DNA of 64,000 nt, from assembly GCA_001940825.1 (NCBI GenBank), contig MSGT01000046.1:62001-126000 (forward strand), written 5' to 3'. The notes under the pieces were generated by a model. It did no database searches. It was given only the letters and a program-made list of their open reading frames with translations, and was not told the origin of the DNA. Shown here one piece after another: positions 37,583 through 47,042 of this stretch. Positions within the stretch are counted from its first letter, which is position 1; every line of letters starts with the position of its first letter. The stretch comes from Sphaerochaeta sp. Phil3. Lineage in GTDB: Bacteria; Spirochaetota; Spirochaetia; Sphaerochaetales; Sphaerochaetaceae. The translations under genes were made by a program, and so were the position numbers.

Positions 37583-39275
37583 CTCGCTTTCACTTGGAAA
37601 AGGAAGCTTCAAGGATAGGTTCTACGGCTGGGTCCAGGGTATAAACTTCTGGAGCGTAGTGACCTTGGTCGTGTTCGTCCTCTTTGCGCTCTTTCTCGTG
37701 TACCCGTTGTTCAAGCTTCTTATATCTGGCTTCAAGGATACCGAGACCGGTGCCTGGACTCTTGAAAACTTCAGGACGTTCTTTGGCAAAAAATACTACA
37801 CCAATGCAATATGGCACTCCTTGGCGATTGGCGTTGGCGTGACGCTCATAACAGTGGTGCTTGGAACTCTTTTGGCCTACATTCTCACTTTCTATGAGAT
37901 AAAGGGGAAGAAGGTCCTTCAGGTCCTCATCATATTCTCAATGATGTCGCCATCCTTCATAGGGGCGTACTCTTGGGTCATACTCCTTGGACGAAGCGGA
38001 ATAGTCACGCAGTTCTTCGCTGACAAAATGGGGGTGTCTCTGCCAACGATATACGGCCTTGGGGGTATAATCCTTGTGCTTGTGCTCAAGATGTACTCCA
38101 ACATCTACCTGTATGTATCAGGTGCCATGAAGAAGATAGACACATCGCTTCTTGAAGCCTCACGCAGCCTTGGCTGCAGCCCAGTCAAGAACGTCGTGAA
38201 GATGATAGTTCCTCTTGTGTTGCCAACCATACTGGCAGCCGCCCTCATGGTGTTCATGACGTCCATTGCGGACTTTGGAACCGCAATGCTCATAGGGGAG
38301 GGCTACAGAGTCCTGCCGGTTCTCATATACCGTGCATTCATGGGTGAAAACGGAAGCGACGCCAACTTTGCTGCAGCCATAGCCCTTGTCATGGTTACGC
38401 TCACAGCCTGTCTATATTTCCTCCAGAAGTTCATAATCAACCGCAAGTCCTTTAGGATGAGATCCGTCAAACGTATAGTCCCAAAGAAGATAATAGGTGT
38501 CAAGGGAGTCCTTGCATACGTGTATTCGTACCTTCTTGTTGGAATCTCAGTAATCCCTCAGTTTACGGTCATATACACGGCGTTCCTCAAGACCAAGGGT
38601 ACGAGGTTCCTGTCTTCGTTCTCGCTTGAGAGCTTCTCCAAGATGAAATCGACCATAATCAAGAGCGCGGCGCACACCTACACATATGGAATCGTTGCCA
38701 TAGTGCTCATCGTGATAATAGCGGTGTTCGTTGCATATCTTTCTGTGAGAAAGAGAAATGCACTTACGTCAACGCTTGATATCGTTACGGTGTTCCCGTA
38801 CATAATTTCAGGTTCCATTCTTGGCATCATGCTGCTTCTTTGCTTCAACAAGAAGCCTTTGGTCCTGAGCGGAACGGCTGCCATAATCATAATAGCGTTC
38901 ATAATCCGCAGACTACCGCATACGCTTCGTTCCAGCGTAGCCATATTGTACCAGATAAGTCCAAACACGGAGGAGGCGGCCATAAGCCTTGGCTCGTCTC
39001 CACAAAAGGCGTTTTTTAAGGTAACATTCAGACTCATGCTGTCAGGAGTGCTGACCGGGGCCATCCTGAGTTGGGTGACGGTCATAAACGAGCTTAGTGC
39101 CTCGCTCATCCTGTATACGGGAAGGACGAAGACTTTGTCCGTTGCCGTCTATGAACAGGTTACAAGGGGAAACTATGGAAATGCTGCGGCAATAGCGTCT
39201 GTGCTTATGCTTTCGACAGCCATCTCCATGATAGTGTTCCTTGTATCGACCAGAAAGAAGGAGTTCTCCCTCTAG
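37572..39275 (+). CDS. Afu/Fbp-type ABC transporter permease
   Basis: Two EAA loops, multi-TM. Confidence 0.92.
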   Translation: MKSSSLSLGKGSFKDRFYGWVQGINFWSVVTLVVFVLFALFLVYPLFKLLISGFKDTETGAWTLENFRTFFGKKYYTNAIWHSLAIGVGVTLITVVLGTLLAYILTFYEIKGKKVLQVLIIFSMMSPSFIGAYSWVILLGRSGIVTQFFADKMGVSLPTIYGLGGIILVLVLKMYSNIYLYVSGAMKKIDTSLLEASRSLGCSPVKNVVKMIVPLVLPTILAAALMVFMTSIADFGTAMLIGEGYRVLPVLIYRAFMGENGSDANFAAAIALVMVTLTACLYFLQKFIINRKSFRMRSVKRIVPKKIIGVKGVLAYVYSYLLVGISVIPQFTVIYTAFLKTKGTRFLSSFSLESFSKMKSTIIKSAAHTYTYGIVAIVLIVIIAVFVAYLSVRKRNALTSTLDIVTVFPYIISGSILGIMLLLCFNKKPLVLSGTAAIIIIAFIIRRLPHTLRSSVAILYQISPNTEEAAISLGSSPQKAFFKVTFRLMLSGVLTGAILSWVTVINELSASLILYTGRTKTLSVAVYEQVTRGNYGNAAAIASVLMLSTAISMIVFLVSTRKKEFSL

Positions 39276-39339
39276 GAGAATTCTTTGATGGATCAAGAAT
39301 CAAGGCGGTACTGTTTGGCCGCACAAAGGTGTTTCGACT

Positions 39340-41070
39340 GTGAAGGGAAGAGGACGTAGAACGGCTTTGACATTCTCCAACGATGTCAGAAAAGTGGTCA
39401 TGAAGTATGTTGTTGTCCCAGTTTTGGTTGCATATTTCGTGATTCTGGCCATCATCGTCCTCTTCTATGGGCTTTCCATATCCTACAGCGCAAAGGCGGA
39501 GTGCCATAGTGCGGCTTCAAGGTTTGAAAGTGTGGTCTCTTCCTATGAGAAGCGGCTTTCCTCCATAGTTGAGGACCGCTCTCTGGAGAGACTGATAGCT
39601 GGAGAGATATATGGAAACGCCTTCTCTGAACGTGTCTATGATTTCATCAATGAACAGGATATCCCCGCTCATTTCTTCCTTCTCGATGCACATGGTTCAT
39701 TGGTCATTGGAAGTTCTACAATCCTTTCCAACTACCTTCTTTCAAAGCCTCCGTATAATACGGGTTTCATGTATAGGCTGCATAACAATCTTGAAAATCC
39801 CTCCAAGATGCTGAGTCAGATTGGCAATGCCCGCACTTCATCCATGGTGCTGTCCATTGGACAGGCCATAGTGAGGGAAGATCAGGTAATTGGGTACTTC
39901 GTGTTCGAATTGAGCCCGTCCAGAATCCTTGAATACATCTCCACTGGCGAGGTGGGGGATGTGGTTGTAACAAACTCCTTCTTCACCACTCTTGTCACAT
40001 CCAAGAACGAGTTTATAGACCAGTATTCGAAGCTAAGGACAGAATACCGGGGAAAGACCGGTCTTGTGGAAATAGATGCCCAAAAGATATACATTGCCTC
40101 AGAATATCTACCTGATATGGACACTTGGGTATTCATTCTTGTGAAGGTTGGTACGTTGTCCAAGGCCATCCTCATAACGGGCATAGCTGCGGGTTTGGTT
40201 CTTGTGGTATCGGTCTTTGCCATTGGAGGGGTGAGCGGCCGTGTGCTGAACGAGGAGGCTTCGTCCATAGATGGACTCATTTCAAGCATAAAGCAAATGA
40301 AGGCCAAGGGGATATACGCCCCTGTGGAACCTGTTGGAAGCAAGTTCAGCAGCCTTGAAGCCTCCTACGGAGAGCTTCTGCAGGACATAAGGGATCTGGC
40401 TCAGGCCAACAGGCAGGAGGCCACGATGCGTGAACGTGCGGAGGTCAAGCAGCTTGAGTCCCAGTTCAATCCCCATTTCATATTCAATACCCTTGAGATA
40501 ATCAGGTGCTACATAAAGATAGACCCGGTCGTTGCGAACCGCATGATTCTGGATTTTTCAAGCCTTCTGCGCTACAGCATAGACTCCAATGTCCAGTTCG
40601 TGCCGCTTCGCGACGACGTCCACTACATAGAGTGCTACCTTTCAATGAACAGGATGAGTAGGCCAAACGACCTTTCCTACTCGATCGAGGTGTTGGATGA
40701 AGCCTTGGATGTGCTTGTTCCAAAGCTTTGCATTCAGCCTCTTGTCGAGAACGCTGTCAAGTACGGACGTTCTGCGTCAGGTGTGAGTGAGTGCACAGTC
40801 CGTGCTTTCGTGGAGGATTCAAGACTAAAGGTCCTTGTCTGCGACAACGGCCCTGGAATGGATGATGCAAAGCTTTTGGACATTGCAAATGTGATTGCAA
40901 GCGATGAGACTCCAAGTAGATATTTTGGCCTCTACAATGTCCATAGAAGATTGAAGCTTATCTATGGGGAGTCCTCTGGACTTTCAATAACATCCGGTTC
41001 AAATGGTACCTGCGTGGCCATCTCGATTCCTTTGGCAGGAGGTTTTGCAGGAGGAGTGTTGTATGTATAG
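39340..41070 (+). CDS. Sensor histidine kinase, LytS/YesM-like
   Basis: 'QLESQFNPHFIFNTLEIIRCYI', 'PKLCIQPLVENAVKYG', 'VCDNGPGMD'. Confidence 0.92.
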   Translation: MKGRGRRTALTFSNDVRKVVMKYVVVPVLVAYFVILAIIVLFYGLSISYSAKAECHSAASRFESVVSSYEKRLSSIVEDRSLERLIAGEIYGNAFSERVYDFINEQDIPAHFFLLDAHGSLVIGSSTILSNYLLSKPPYNTGFMYRLHNNLENPSKMLSQIGNARTSSMVLSIGQAIVREDQVIGYFVFELSPSRILEYISTGEVGDVVVTNSFFTTLVTSKNEFIDQYSKLRTEYRGKTGLVEIDAQKIYIASEYLPDMDTWVFILVKVGTLSKAILITGIAAGLVLVVSVFAIGGVSGRVLNEEASSIDGLISSIKQMKAKGIYAPVEPVGSKFSSLEASYGELLQDIRDLAQANRQEATMRERAEVKQLESQFNPHFIFNTLEIIRCYIKIDPVVANRMILDFSSLLRYSIDSNVQFVPLRDDVHYIECYLSMNRMSRPNDLSYSIEVLDEALDVLVPKLCIQPLVENAVKYGRSASGVSECTVRAFVEDSRLKVLVCDNGPGMDDAKLLDIANVIASDETPSRYFGLYNVHRRLKLIYGESSGLSITSGSNGTCVAISIPLAGGFAGGVLYV

Positions 41071-41872
41071 GATACTTGTGGTGGAGGACCAACAGATAAT
41101 TCGCTACATGCTGTGCAATACGATCGACTGGGATTCCGTTGACTGCGAGGTATGCGGTCAGGCTGCAACAGGAGAAGAGGGGCTTCGCTGTATTGAGGCG
41201 TTGTCTCCTGACATCGTGCTGACAGACATCCACCTTCCTGGAATGGATGGGATAAAGATGCTGGAGAAGGCCAAGGGGCTTCAGGTTTCTGGTGATGGGC
41301 GTGGTGTTTCCTATGGATTCGAGTCCATAATAATAACAGGGTTCAGCCAGTTCGAATACGCGAAGAGGGCCATTGGACTTTCCGCTGTGGACTACATACT
41401 CAAACCCATAGACGAGGAGAAGCTCTTGGAGGCTGTACGCAAGGCCGTAGCGCATATAGAGGAGAAGCGTGAGCTTGCTTCCTATAGGCACCAAGCAATC
41501 TATTCGTTGGATAGGCTTGATGCCTCAAGTGGCGATGAATACGTCAAAAAAGTACTTGATATCATAAGAACGGATTATTGCAAGCACCTTAACTTTGATT
41601 CGATAGCAAGGGGCATAGGTCTTAGCAGCGGATACCTGAGCCGCAAGATCAAGTCTGAGACCGGAATGTCGTTTTTGGATATTCTGCAACGTCACAGAAT
41701 AGAAGTGGCGCAGCAGCTTATGAAGAGCAACCGCAGCATGAAGTACTATGAAGTTGCGGAGAAGGTGGGGTTCTCAAGCTACAAGCGCTTCTCATTCGTT
41801 TTCAGGGAGGTCTGCGGCTATACTCCAAGCGACCTTTCAAAAAACGAGGACCTTGGTGCAAAGCTCGAATAG
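41063..41872 (+). CDS. Response regulator, AraC-type (YesN-like)
   Basis: Receiver 'RILVVEDQQIIRYML...DIVLTDIHLPGMDGIKML', AraC HTH 'SGYLSRKIKSETGMSFLDILQRHRIEVAQQLM'. Confidence 0.92.
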   Translation: MYRILVVEDQQIIRYMLCNTIDWDSVDCEVCGQAATGEEGLRCIEALSPDIVLTDIHLPGMDGIKMLEKAKGLQVSGDGRGVSYGFESIIITGFSQFEYAKRAIGLSAVDYILKPIDEEKLLEAVRKAVAHIEEKRELASYRHQAIYSLDRLDASSGDEYVKKVLDIIRTDYCKHLNFDSIARGIGLSSGYLSRKIKSETGMSFLDILQRHRIEVAQQLMKSNRSMKYYEVAEKVGFSSYKRFSFVFREVCGYTPSDLSKNEDLGAKLE

Positions 41873-41904
41873 AGTTTGAATGGTATTTGAATAGGAGGTT
41901 CGTA

Positions 41905-42570
41905 ATGAACGTTAACGATAGCAGAGTTTTGAATTTGATTCTTGAAAAGAAGATAATCACGATTGTACGTGGTACGTATGGCGATGACCTTAGAAAGCTT
42001 GCACATGCGCTCTATGATGGCGGTATTAGGTTCATGGAGGTCACGTTCGACCAGAAGGACCCTGACTGCATTGCAAAGACAGCAGGTGCGATCTCTATGC
42101 TCAATGCCGAGTTTGCTGGCTGTGATTTCTACGCTGGTGCAGGTACCGTCCTTACAAAGGAGCAGGTCAAGGCCGCTTTCGATGCAGGTGCAAGCTACAT
42201 CATTTCACCCAACACGAATCCAGAGGTGATAAGGTACACAAAGGAGCTTGGACTGGTTTCCATCCCCGGAGCCATGACCCCAACCGAGATCCTTTTTGCA
42301 CATGACTGTGGAGCCGATATCGTTAAGCTTTTCCCTGCTGCGACGCTTGGTCTCAAGTACGTAAAGGACATCCTTGCGCCTATAAGCCATGTAGCAATAA
42401 TCGCCACCGCCGGCATTACGGAGGAGAACTTCGCAGAGTTCCTCAAGCTTGGTCTCAAGGGTGCTGGCATAAGCGGGCGTCTTACTGACAAGAAGCTCAT
42501 AGCCGCCGGGGACTGGGAGGAGTTCACCCGCAGGGCCAAGGCTTTTGTCGATATTGCCGACAACAACTGA
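41905..42570 (+). CDS. eda: KDPG/KHG aldolase
   Basis: 'FMEVTFDQ', 'AGAGTVLTKEQVKAAFDAGASYIISPNTNPEVI', 'GADIVKLFPAATLG'. Confidence 0.88.
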   Translation: MNVNDSRVLNLILEKKIITIVRGTYGDDLRKLAHALYDGGIRFMEVTFDQKDPDCIAKTAGAISMLNAEFAGCDFYAGAGTVLTKEQVKAAFDAGASYIISPNTNPEVIRYTKELGLVSIPGAMTPTEILFAHDCGADIVKLFPAATLGLKYVKDILAPISHVAIIATAGITEENFAEFLKLGLKGAGISGRLTDKKLIAAGDWEEFTRRAKAFVDIADNN

Positions 42571-42667
42571 ATTAATTTGCATTTTTGTTAAAATGACAAC
42601 CTCGCAACTGCATATTCCTGTTTGCATTCCGCCTGAATGTGGTTAGAATTTGCAAAACTTTTGTAAG

Positions 42668-42686
42668 AGTATACAGAATGTATGCA
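42668..42686. promoter_or_regulatory. GntR-operator-like site upstream of asnA
   Basis: AGTATACA-GAA-TGTATGCA, similar to the 9453-9473 sites. Confidence 0.45.
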
Positions 42687-42696
42687 GGAGGTTGTC

Positions 42697-43755
42697 ATGG
42701 AAAGTTCTTTCAAGAAAACATCGGTTTGTCAGTTTCCAAAGGATTACAAGCCAATTCTGAACCAGCATGACACGGAGAAGGCCATCAAGGCGGCCAAGGA
42801 CATCTTCGAGAAGGAGTTGTCAGGGTCGCTTAGGCTAAGTCGTGTCACGAGCCCTCTTTTCGTAGAGGCCGGCAGTGGTATAAACGACGACCTCAACGGC
42901 ATAGAAAGGCCCGTCTCCTTCCCTGTGAAGAACATGGGCGAGAAGAAGATGGAGATTGTCCAATCCCTTGCCAAGTGGAAGCGCATGGCCCTTGCGGACC
43001 TTGGCTTCAAGCCTGGCTACGGCCTCTACACCGATATGAACGCAATTCGCCCTGACGACGACATAGACTGCATCCATTCCATCTATGTTGACCAGTGGGA
43101 CTGGGAGAAGGTGATGGCTGACGGTCAGCGCAATCTGGACTTCCTGAAGAAGACGGTCTCAACTATCTACGATGTGATAAGACGCACCGCCTTTAGGCTG
43201 TGCGAGTTCTATCCCCAGCTTGAGGATGATTTGCCAGAGAGCATCACCTTCGTCCATTCAGAGGACTTGGCTTCAGAGTTCCCTTCGTTGACCCCTGACG
43301 AACGCGAATACGAAGCAGCAAAGCGCTATGGTGCGGTGTTCGTCATTGGCATTGGATATGGCAACCCTCCTCACGGCGGACGTGCTCCAGACTATGATGA
43401 TTGGTCCACCTGTGTTTTAGATGGTGATGGCTCATACCACGGCCTAAACGGAGACATAATCGTTTGGGACAGCGTAAGGCAGCGAAACCTTGAGCTTTCC
43501 AGCATGGGAATCCGCGTCGATAGCGAGACTTTGCTGAGACAGCTTGCCATTCGTGGCTGTGAGTCTCGCAAGGACCTCTACTGGCATTCCCGTTTGCTTT
43601 CAGGTGATTTCCCCCAGACCATAGGTGGTGGAATAGGGCAGTCAAGGCTGTGCATGTTCCTTCTGAAGAAGGCCCATATTGGAGAGGTCCAGGCCTCGGT
43701 GTGGCCAAAAGAGGTATACAGCGAAGCTGCCTCCCACAACACCCACTTGTTCTAG
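42697..43755 (+). CDS. asnA: Aspartate--ammonia ligase
   Basis: 'RVTSPLFVEAGSGINDDLNGIERPVSF', 'LYTDMNAIRPDDDIDCIHSIYVDQWDWEKVM', 'IGGGIGQSRLCMFLL'. Confidence 0.93.
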   Translation: MESSFKKTSVCQFPKDYKPILNQHDTEKAIKAAKDIFEKELSGSLRLSRVTSPLFVEAGSGINDDLNGIERPVSFPVKNMGEKKMEIVQSLAKWKRMALADLGFKPGYGLYTDMNAIRPDDDIDCIHSIYVDQWDWEKVMADGQRNLDFLKKTVSTIYDVIRRTAFRLCEFYPQLEDDLPESITFVHSEDLASEFPSLTPDEREYEAAKRYGAVFVIGIGYGNPPHGGRAPDYDDWSTCVLDGDGSYHGLNGDIIVWDSVRQRNLELSSMGIRVDSETLLRQLAIRGCESRKDLYWHSRLLSGDFPQTIGGGIGQSRLCMFLLKKAHIGEVQASVWPKEVYSEAASHNTHLF

Positions 43756-43881
43756 ACTGTTCTTGTCCTTCGCGTGGTCTACTGCGTTGCAATCCACAGG
43801 CCGTACATAAAGTACTGTCCTGTGTATTGCGCCTTGTCTATTGCGTGAACAACATCGACGTCTTAGGGGGCTTGTTTTCAG

Positions 43882-43961
43882 TTTTCAACAAAAAAGTCAA
43901 AAAACAGGGGTTTTGTTGAAAAAATGCAACAAAAAGCATTAAAAGCGAGTTTTTTGTTGCA
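43882..43961. repeat. Tandem AT-rich hairpins (CAACAAAA/TTTTGTTG alternating arms)
   Basis: TTTTCAACAAAA..TTTTGTTGAAAA and TGCAACAAAAA..TTTTTGTTGCA read directly. Confidence 0.75.
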
Positions 43962-44180
43962 ATCGCAAGATTAGAGAAGTCCTCTTTTGGAGCCTCTCCT
44001 TTCTTTTGTGAAAGAACAGCTCAAAGGGCTCAATCACAATGAGATGCTTTTCTATTCAAATCTTGTTTTTCGTTTTTTGGATAGAACTTTTTCTATTCTT
44101 TTGCCGTTTTTTTTGAAAACAATAGAAAGCCAATGTCAAAAAAGAATTTCTCCTAAAACCATCGTGCTTCTTGTGAAACG

Positions 44181-44537
44181 CTATAAAAGTCTAGAAACAA
44201 GTTTCTTGTCAAAGCTTATGATGTGCTGACCAAGTACGTTGTTATAAGAGATTAGGAGGCAATCAACAAAATCTAAACTTGAATCCTTGAACAGGTTGAT
44301 TGCAAATATCACTGCTATTCCGTTTTCTATTTGCACCTCTTTCAAAAGGGAGAAGAGTGCTATTGCGATGTCGGGTCTTGGAATTTTATAGACTTTCATA
44401 AGTACATAGACTACTTCAGCGAGTACTTCTGTTGTTGTACAGCACCCCAAATCAATTGCTTGGCTTGCCCTGAGGTACTGGTCCTCTATGTCTCTTAATA
44501 GGTATCTGATGATTACATTGGCATCAATCAAGTTCAT
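44181..44537 (-). CDS. PIN-domain toxin (VapC-like)
   Basis: 'MNLIDANVIIRYLLRD' and 'DSSLDFVDCLLISYNNVLGQHIISFDKKL' acidic PIN motifs. Confidence 0.88.
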   Translation of the reverse strand: MNLIDANVIIRYLLRDIEDQYLRASQAIDLGCCTTTEVLAEVVYVLMKVYKIPRPDIAIALFSLLKEVQIENGIAVIFAINLFKDSSLDFVDCLLISYNNVLGQHIISFDKKLVSRLL

Positions 44538-44811
44538 ACTTCTCTCCCACAGCAAGGGACCAAGCATCATTTTCCTTTTCAATCAAGGAAGGGTTTGCAT
44601 ATTTGTGGAGGATTCCACCTGCTGAGTCTGGGTAGTTGTTCAGAAGAACAGTGGACCTTGGTGTGAATGGCAGTCCATTGTGGGCAATGCTCTGAACAGC
44701 AAACATCCTTACTGCATCTGCAAATGAGAACCCCATGCTCTCGTAGAGGGTTTCGACTTTTTGTTTCACCTCTGAGTCTATTCTTATTTGAAGAACTGCA
44801 TCCTTTGCCAT
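44524..44811 (-). CDS. RelB/DinJ-family antitoxin
   Basis: 'MAKDAVLQIRIDSEVKQKVETLYESMGFSFADAVRMFAVQSIAHNGLPF'; overlaps the PIN start. Confidence 0.87.
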   Translation of the reverse strand: MAKDAVLQIRIDSEVKQKVETLYESMGFSFADAVRMFAVQSIAHNGLPFTPRSTVLLNNYPDSAGGILHKYANPSLIEKENDAWSLAVGEKYELD

Positions 44812-44937
44812 ATACAACTCCTACGTAACTCTTATGGGTAATGTAATACAAATGTATGACAATTGCAAAGGGTTGATGTTTTTTTGATGTCTTTTTCTGC
44901 AACATGCAGCGTCATTGTAACCAAATTGTAACCAAAA

Positions 44938-45180
44938 TTGCCAAATCGTTGGTATTGCAATAGAATCAAGTGCCATGAAGGAGAAGGCCGCAATGCAGAT
45001 GGCATCGACCAAAAAAAGAACAGGCATCCTCTGTATATTGACAGGAAGAAGGAGTCGTACAAGGAGCCGTCGAAGAACTACGTGGGTAGAACAGTCACGG
45101 TAACCGTGAATCCGTCGAACGGCAATATCGTAACGGCACGACCTACGAACGCGAAGGAGAAGAGGAATGGAGGAGCTTGA
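44938..45180 (+). CDS. Small protein, possibly the C-terminal remnant of a polymorphic toxin
   Basis: 'KEPSKNYVGRTVTVTVNPSNGNIVTARPTNAKEK' resembles C-terminal strands of BECR/EndoU-like toxins from memory; start uncertain. Confidence 0.4.
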   Translation: MPNRWYCNRIKCHEGEGRNADGIDQKKNRHPLYIDRKKESYKEPSKNYVGRTVTVTVNPSNGNIVTARPTNAKEKRNGGA

Positions 45181-45421
45181 AGAAAAGATACCTGAGTTCT
45201 CAAAGGAGCAGAAGGACTTCCTCCACTCGCTGTGCCCGGACCTCGACTTCGAGCATATGGAACGTTTCTCGCAGGATGATTGGCTTCGTGTCATACACAA
45301 GGTGGATGACGAACTGATGGAGAACGGTCTGGAAGTCATAGATATCAACGGACAGGAGGACTACAAGGCCAACGAGATAGGGGTCATGTGCTACTCCATC
45401 CTGGACAACGAAGACCTCTAG
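45167..45421 (+). CDS. Small acidic hypothetical protein (possible immunity protein)
   Basis: 84-aa acidic ORF with AGGAATG start context overlapping the upstream ORF. Confidence 0.55.
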   Translation: MEELEEKIPEFSKEQKDFLHSLCPDLDFEHMERFSQDDWLRVIHKVDDELMENGLEVIDINGQEDYKANEIGVMCYSILDNEDL

Positions 45422-45456
45422 CTTCACATAAAGCACCAAAAACCACGCCAATCCGC

Positions 45457-45483
45457 AGAAAGCCCCGCAGAGGGCTTTCTTCG
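45457..45483 (+). terminator. Hairpin after the 45167-45421 ORF
   Basis: AGAAAGCCC/GGGCTTTCT 9-bp stem; weak T tract. Confidence 0.6.
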
Positions 45484-46041
45484 TATGGGGCTACGACTTT
45501 CCCGTCTTTTGGGGAAGACCCCGTTGTTCAACGTTTTTCAACACTTCTCAGGGCGAATGGGCCTGCATGCGCACCATGAAGATGCGTTGCATGCCCGTTC
45601 AACATCCATTCAACGCCAACGTACCCTTGTGAATCCGTCCTGCGTCCAGGTGCTAGGCTACTCTATCAGTAGGTCAAGGCATATACGAAGCTGCCGTTCG
45701 AAGACGTGTTGGAGCAATAGCTTGCATGGACGAAGACGGGGTGTCGCCGGTTGGTTTGAATTTGTTCGCGATTCGGTTCGCATTTGTTCGCGTTTTTTGT
45801 TCGCAATCAGACTTCAAGGCGGATCTTTGGATTTATTCTTGTATGGAATGATTACCCTCGAAAACGCTTAATATGGTGTTTAAAACGGTGTTCAACTGTG
45901 TTTCAATCGATTTGAACTTGAACACTTGTAGGTTCTCTTTCAATGGCTATGGAACGTCGATTCAACGTGTTTTCCATGTCAAAACCAATGTTTCTTTCAT
46001 TTTAGGTTGGATTTTTCTTTCAAATAAACTTGGATTTAACA

Positions 46042-46094
46042 TTTAGGAAGAAAACTTTCTTCAGTAATTCTTTTTTTCTCGTTTACTGAAGAAA
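46042..46094 (+). repeat. Three-arm hairpin element, copy B
   Basis: TTTAGGAAGAAAAC-TTTCTTCAGTAA-T-rich-TTTACTGAAGAAA; TTTCTTCAGTAA/TTACTGAAGAAA perfect 12-bp stem. Confidence 0.7.
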
Positions 46095-46190
46095 CTTCAT
46101 GGCAAAGAAAACCTTTTGTGCAGATTGCCTTGACACTTTAGACACCGGTCAATTGACTAACATATGTTTTGACCTTAATATCATATTCGT

Positions 46191-46273
46191 GCCAAAGTGG
46201 TGGAATGGTAGACACCGGGGACTTAAAATCCCCTGGCCGCAGGGCCGTACGGGTCCGAGTCCCGTCTTTGGTA
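46191..46273 (+). tRNA. tRNA-Leu (UAA), CCA not encoded
   Basis: GCCAAAG/CTTTGGT acceptor stem, GGGGA-CTTAAAA-TCCCC anticodon arm, long variable arm, GGGTCCGAGTCCC T-arm. Confidence 0.96.
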
Positions 46274-46502
46274 AGCTCCTGAGCCTCAATCCGACATCGA
46301 ATTGTGGCTCTTTTCTTTTATGTTGAAACTGGTGGTCTATCCGTTTCGTTGATTAAGAATGGTTTTGACTTGAAGAAGTTGGCAATGCTTTAGATGTCGT
46401 TTGAAAAATATTGTGCTTATATAAAAACTCGCTATGAAAATAGTGTTATACAAGCTAAAAGTCATTTGAAAAATATTTAAAATCAAATAAAACTCACTTG
46501 AA

Positions 46503-46727
46503 AATACTGGTTTGGAAATCGATTTCTGTATCAGATACATGGGGGAGTTGTCTTTGGTTGAAGTCAAAGCGACAACAGGAAACACAAAGAGTTCAAAGAC
46601 AATTCTCAACCATCCAGAGAAGTACCATGTAGAACATGCACTAAAGATTGGAAACTACAACGTTGGTAGAACTGGTTCAATGTTGACGATTCCTCACTAC
46701 ATGGCGTTTCTGCTTACGGAAAGATGA
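46503..46727 (+). pseudogene. C-terminal remnant of an AAA+/DUF4143-type ATPase
   Basis: 'EIDFCIRYMGELSLVEVKATTGNTKSSKTILNHPEKYHVEHALKIGNYNVGRTGSMLTIPHYMAFLL' is a DUF4143 C-terminus with no ATPase upstream. Confidence 0.7.
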
Positions 46728-46770
46728 AGCACCCCAATAGCAGGGGTAGAAATCGGAGTATAGGCAGTCT

Positions 46771-46826
46771 GTGTAGGGCGTATTAGGGCGCATGACGGCG
46801 GACTACGGCGCACCAAGGCGCATCAG
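46771..46826. repeat. Period-10 degenerate array (GGCG every 10 bp), second locus
   Basis: gtgtagggcg/tattagggcg/catgacggcg/gactacggcg/caccaaggcg. Confidence 0.8.
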
Positions 46827-47042
46827 ATTTGTTTGGGAGAATCGCACCCACCCTTACATCACGGACTGCACGCACATCACGCACTACCCGTGCATCACGC
46901 ACGAAAACGCACTGTTTTGATTTGCATTCAGAAATTGTGAGCGAATTGTAATGATGGTGAGCGTGGTGAGTGTGGTGGGTTTGTAAGCATGGTGAGTGAT
47001 GTGTGATCGCAATGGTTGAATCTGTAACCAATCCGTAGAGGT

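Noticed and set aside
43987-44229. 80-aa plus-strand ORF (TTG start) over the hairpin region
   Set aside because: No good RBS, overlaps the inverted-repeat chain and the PIN gene 3' end, no recognisable motif.
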